From positions 6,944,001-7,008,000 of the forward strand of contig NW_027413959.1 in assembly GCF_048773025.1 (NCBI RefSeq): DNA of 64,000 nt, read 5' to 3'. Positions 59,886-64,000 of this stretch are shown here, piece by piece. The notes under the pieces were generated by a model. That model was not told where the DNA came from. It saw only the letters and a program-made list of their open reading frames with translations, and ran no database searches. The number at the start of each line of letters is the position of its first letter. Position 1 is the first letter of the stretch. A program made the position numbers and the translations under genes. This DNA is from Camelus bactrianus. Its lineage: Eukaryota; Chordata; Mammalia; Artiodactyla; Camelidae.

Positions 59886-62800
59886 AGCACCTCGGGCCAG
59901 TACCTTCCCTAGTAAATGCAAATTGCTAACTTTTATTAGAGGAAGAAGAAACTGCCCTCAGCATGAAAGTAGGAGATAAGCAAATGTGAGTTAACCGAAA
60001 TTGGACAAGAGCATTTCACTTGAAACAGTTGCTGAGTGTACACGAAATATTCAGAAATAAGAAAATCTGTTTCACATCAGGAAGAAGCATTCTGCTTCAA
60101 ATGCAGATCAAGGATTCGGCAAGCCCAGCTGCTACAAATGACCAGAGAAGAAACCTGGTTTTTAAAACAAGCACCAGAGCCAACAAGGAAATGGTGGTGA
60201 GGAAAGCAGGCGGCCGAATATCTGGAACAGTTTGCTACAAATAATTTCTCCACTGAAAATTTAAAAATAAAATGAAAGTGATAAAATGCTCTGTTGACCT
60301 CACGTAAATGGGCTTCCTTCGGTGCTCGACTGTTCTGTAACCCCGATTGAGAGACTCAGGAGAATCAGCATGTCTCCTGGGAGTCCCCAAAGGACTGCCC
60401 ACCAGCACGCTGACCACCATCACATCTACCAGGGATGAATTGCAGAGAAGAGACCAACTTCTGAAAGGCACAGGAAATGTTGACAAGGGAAGAAAAAGCT
60501 GCAGTCAGTCCTGGGACAGAGGCCCTCTGAGCAGAGGCCAGAAGGCTGCAGGTGAACTGCAGTGGCCGTGGGACAGGAAGGGACCATGGGGGAGCATATC
60601 TCAATTCTCTCCTCTCTCTCCATCGGGTAGGAGAGATAAACCTGCATCCTTCTCACCTGGAACTGTGGGTTGGCTGGCAGAAGTCTTACCGACATGGAAT
60701 GATTATTCAAGTCTCTGTGGAAAAAGTCAATAAATCGAGAGGGAGTAGGGAGCCAACTCCACGAGCCTCTCAATTGCACCCTTATTTATTGTGTATAATC
60801 AAAGGAAAAATTCATTAACAGTTGTGTGATAGTAATAGGAACTTCGGGAAAGACAGTATGAAGCAGAGATTGTAGAATACACAATGAGTACAAAGGATTA
60901 GTGTATCTTTAGGGAAGTCATGGGGTGAGGGGAGCAAGATACATTTTTAGACATGTGAATTACAAAGCAGACCACCAGACCAGCCAGGTCCTTGTTCTGT
61001 GGATCATAGACTATCTAACAGCACACAAGCTCAGCGTTTATAGCTGAGGGCCTCGGTCCTTGCTTTGCAACCAGCAGAGTGCTATCTAAAAGCTCATCTA
61101 TGCAAGCAAAGCATTGTCTCTGCTTTTTAAGGCAAGGAGACTGGAGTGAGGATGTACAGGCACTTGCTTGCAAAGCAGTTTTTAAGCATATATTTTTCTT
61201 CTTAAAGTTCACAGGAGGCTGGAGTGTGTTACAATTTGTTAAACCAATCATGGGGTCCCACATGGAACCATTATGGAGGACACCCTAGGATGACAAATCC
61301 TGCCTCTGGGTCTTTTCCTGCCATCTTCAGCCACTCTAGCATGGTCTAGGCACATCCGTGAATAACGATCCTACAGAACTACCCACACTCTTAACTCCTG
61401 GTGCTTGAAACTTAATTTTAGCTCTACACAACTTACCGTAGAAAAGTTTCAGAAATAAAAGATATAATATTCCTTTTATATCTCATTATATTACTGATTT
61501 TTCTGATTGCTCTAAGTTGCTTCTAGTTGGTAAAGCACATAATTCTGCAGGTGAATTCAGTAATTTCCATTGGGCATATCTAGCCATTTTGGGCTCTCTA
61601 ACTTCTATTGGTCAAATACCGATACACTTAATTGATTTCTTTGTTTATCAATTTCAGCCGGGAGGAGAGGGAGTGTCACTCTTTTCCTCAGCCCACCCTC
61701 AACCCTTTTCTCATCAACTCAGGCCTCCTGAAAACAAAACAAAGGATTTGTTTCCCTTCTACTCTTTCCACAAAAGCAACAGGAAACATCAGCCTGGAGA
61801 AAGAATTCAACACAAATATTAAAACAAAAATCTATAAACCTGGAGCAACTCCATCTCCGAATCATGATACACAATGACATGAGAGTAAGTGTGTCAGGCA
61901 CAAAGCATGCGTGAGCCTGACCACCTGATTTCTATTCTTCAAAGGAAGGAAGGTTTTCATATTTTTTATTATCATACTTTGTCATTGTTTCTGATTATGC
62001 CAAAAAATAGTTTATGAAAGAATTATGCACTGCAATAACAGATTATTATTGTATCAATTATAGAAGGCATTCAGAGGGGATAGGAAAAGCCACCTCTGTA
62101 AAAAATGCAAAATTTCTTCCCCTGTTAAGAACACGTATACAAAATGCAACAGAGAATTCAAATTCTTGTGGAGAGGAGCAAAAGCCACAGAACCAAAGCA
62201 AAGTCAATAGAATGAGTTAATTCAGAATTCACTGGACAAACATGCTCAATGCATTCAAATAATTTTAAAGGCACACTGCAAACCATTCACTTAATGATCT
62301 GCAGGCTAGAGGAAGCATTTCCCGCTTTAACAGACAACAGAAATCAATAGGGTGCCCCAACAAACAAGGACCAAAGAACAATCAGGTTTTTAACAGCTCT
62401 GACAAATCAGCATGTTCTAAAGATCAAAATCCAGAAATTTTAAACATTCATTCACACCACAATGAAACAAGCACTTAAAAAAAAAAAAAAAAAAACAAAG
62501 AAACTAAGCACATAGATCATGTACATAGATCAATGAGGACTTCATTTACCGCTGGAAGAACAGGCTATAGCCTTCTACTTGAAAAATAAAACTACTTTTA
62601 ATGATAACTGCTAAAACACATTTCATCATTCATGTTGCCTTGAAAAATCTGAGGCACATGTATCTGATCAGAAAAGCAATTCTGGTAATAGTAGGTTACA
62701 ATTCAGTGCCAGTTTGCTTTAGAAGAAAAGAGAAAAAAAAGCTACTGTTTCTCATATCCTGCACAAAGTGTGAAGAGTCTCCCTGCCTCTTTCTCCTCCC

Positions 62801-63399
62801 GTTTTCTGAGCTCATGCTCCCCAACCCTTCTGAAACAAGTATGAGAAACTCTTATTCCCACCAATATGCCAAATGACAAAAGAATATCAATTTATTTGTG
62901 TAAATATATGCCTATACCTTGAACTGTAGGAGAAAGGTATCAGAAGTCCATATGAAACATATTTCTAGATTCCTGAAGTCACACACACAAACGTTCACAC
63001 AGACACAGACACATACCCCCTGGATTACTGGGCACTTCACAAGTTTAGGAATTCCAACTTCTAGAAGATAACTTTGTAGTTAGTTTAAAATACAAATCTG
63101 TCAGCTTTTGAAAGCCTTGATCATCTGCTAAACCATCCAAATATCAAAGAGATCCAATTAGCTTTCTCTGTAGAATGTAATTTCACTTGATGGCAAAACA
63201 GACCCTAAGAAGTACTGGATCAAAGATTCGTGTTTATCACTACCTATGATCGTTTTTAAGCACATTAACAGATTCAAAAATGTATGTCTCAACAACATTT
63301 ATTCTTATTGAAAAAGCATACGTGTTCAACTCTCTATACAGTGACTAGGTCCCATGATGGTGTTTAAGAGCTATTTTGTGTATTGAAATATTTATTTTC
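59886..63399. other. Unassigned single-copy DNA
   Basis: No exon recognised. 60,240-60,780 is open in several frames on both strands for up to 128 codons without a recognisable product. An A18-20 tract lies near 62,477-62,495. Confidence 0.45.
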
Positions 63400-63406
63400 A
63401 AGTGCA

Positions 63407-63505
63407 GACAAGGAGGGTGTGTATTACTCAGTTGTAGAGCACCTGCTTAGCATGAACTATGTCCTGGATTCAGTCCCCAGTACCTCCAAAAAAATAAATA
63501 AAAAT
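63407..63505 (+). repeat. Camelid tRNA-derived SINE
   Basis: 'ggagggtgtgtattactcag', 'tagagcacctgcttagcatg', box B 'ggattcagtcccc' and tail 'agtacctccaaaaaaataaa'. A 7-bp duplication AAGTGCA at 63,400-63,406 and 63,506-63,512 flanks it. Confidence 0.9.
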
Positions 63506-63639
63506 AAGTGCATATTTAAAAATAAGAATAAAGTTATATAAAAAAAAGCAGACTAAAAAGCACTGCAATCTATGTGCTACAATTATAGTAAAAAAAAAGT
63601 GTTTCTTTCAAATATTGACTATATGCCAATCACAGAGAC

Positions 63640-63795
63640 AATCACAAATCACACCTGATAACCATCACGTGTGATTCTCAGCAACACTACTAAGTAGACA
63701 TGGATGAGAATCCCGGCACTGCGGATGAGGAGACGGAGCTCGGAGGAGCTGCGGACCCTGACCGTCCTGCTCCCCGTGACACCGCGTCTACCCAG
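63640..63795 (-). repeat. MIR SINE
   Basis: 'tgtgattctcagcaacacta', 'gcggatgaggagacggagct' and the following 'cggaggagctgcgg' match the MIR minus-strand order (acaaccctatgaggtag, gatgaggaaactgaggc). Confidence 0.6.
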
Positions 63796-64000
63796 GGCAA
63801 GCTCTGACAGACCTGCTCTGAGGGGACACCCAGCTGCATGGAACCTTGGGGCATTGGGGAGTCGCAGAAAACACTAAAAATTGTTCAGTGAAAAACCAGC
63901 TCAAATATATTACACTTTGCCACATCCTTTAAAAAGGGAAAATGACTGAGACCTTTTTGATGCCTCCGTGTTCTTTCTGCCATCATCAATTATTTGCCCT

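Overview
The window reads as nuclear DNA of a camelid (camel, llama or alpaca). The main reason is three tRNA-derived SINEs of the camelid type, at about 30.27, 33.52 and 63.41 kb. They start with a tRNA-like head and carry the 'ctaattacctcc' or 'ccccagtacctcc' tails typical of that lineage. Old mammal-wide MIR, L2 and L1M copies fill much of the rest. Nothing bacterial or viral and free-living is present, and no complete protein-coding gene is visible.

Layout. 1-7460 is a tandem satellite of about 247-249 bp per monomer. It is nearly uniform in 1-2790, with a visible higher-order pattern in the first 1.7 kb, and strongly diverged in 2790-7460. It flips orientation at about 4.83 kb, so 4.83-7.46 kb is the same satellite on the other strand. 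It then fades into single-copy DNA. This looks like the edge of a larger array that continues left of the window.

7.5-23.7 kb is mostly single-copy DNA with an LTR fossil (12,484-12,936), MIR and L1 fragments and a few segments that could be old exons. At 23,781-23,985, on the minus strand, lies the one convincing piece of host gene: a 205-base exon homologous to TRAPPC9, with an open frame and both splice sites. It is more diverged from the human protein, as I recall it, than I would expect for the true camelid orthologue, so it may be a duplicated exon. If it is the true gene, most of the window is TRAPPC9 intron.

24-29.5 kb is single-copy DNA with MIR and L2 remnants. 29.5-44.3 kb is a dense retroelement block: an old L1 split by a younger L1, with a MER2-like DNA transposon and a SINE also inside it; two unrelated single LTRs (33.74-34.10 and 34.29-34.84 kb); and a two-LTR endogenous retrovirus (37,190-44,308). 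Its 6 kb interior is AT-rich and appears noncoding, but it keeps a primer-site-like sequence, a leader with hairpins and a polypurine tract.

44.3-64 kb is single-copy DNA with L2, MIR and L1M fragments, another single LTR (48.83-49.38 kb), two dinucleotide or purine-pyrimidine tracts and a camelid SINE near the right end. All coordinates and identities were worked out by eye. Repeat family names are family-level calls from remembered consensus sequences, and boundaries are generally good to 10-50 bases unless a duplication or splice site fixes them.
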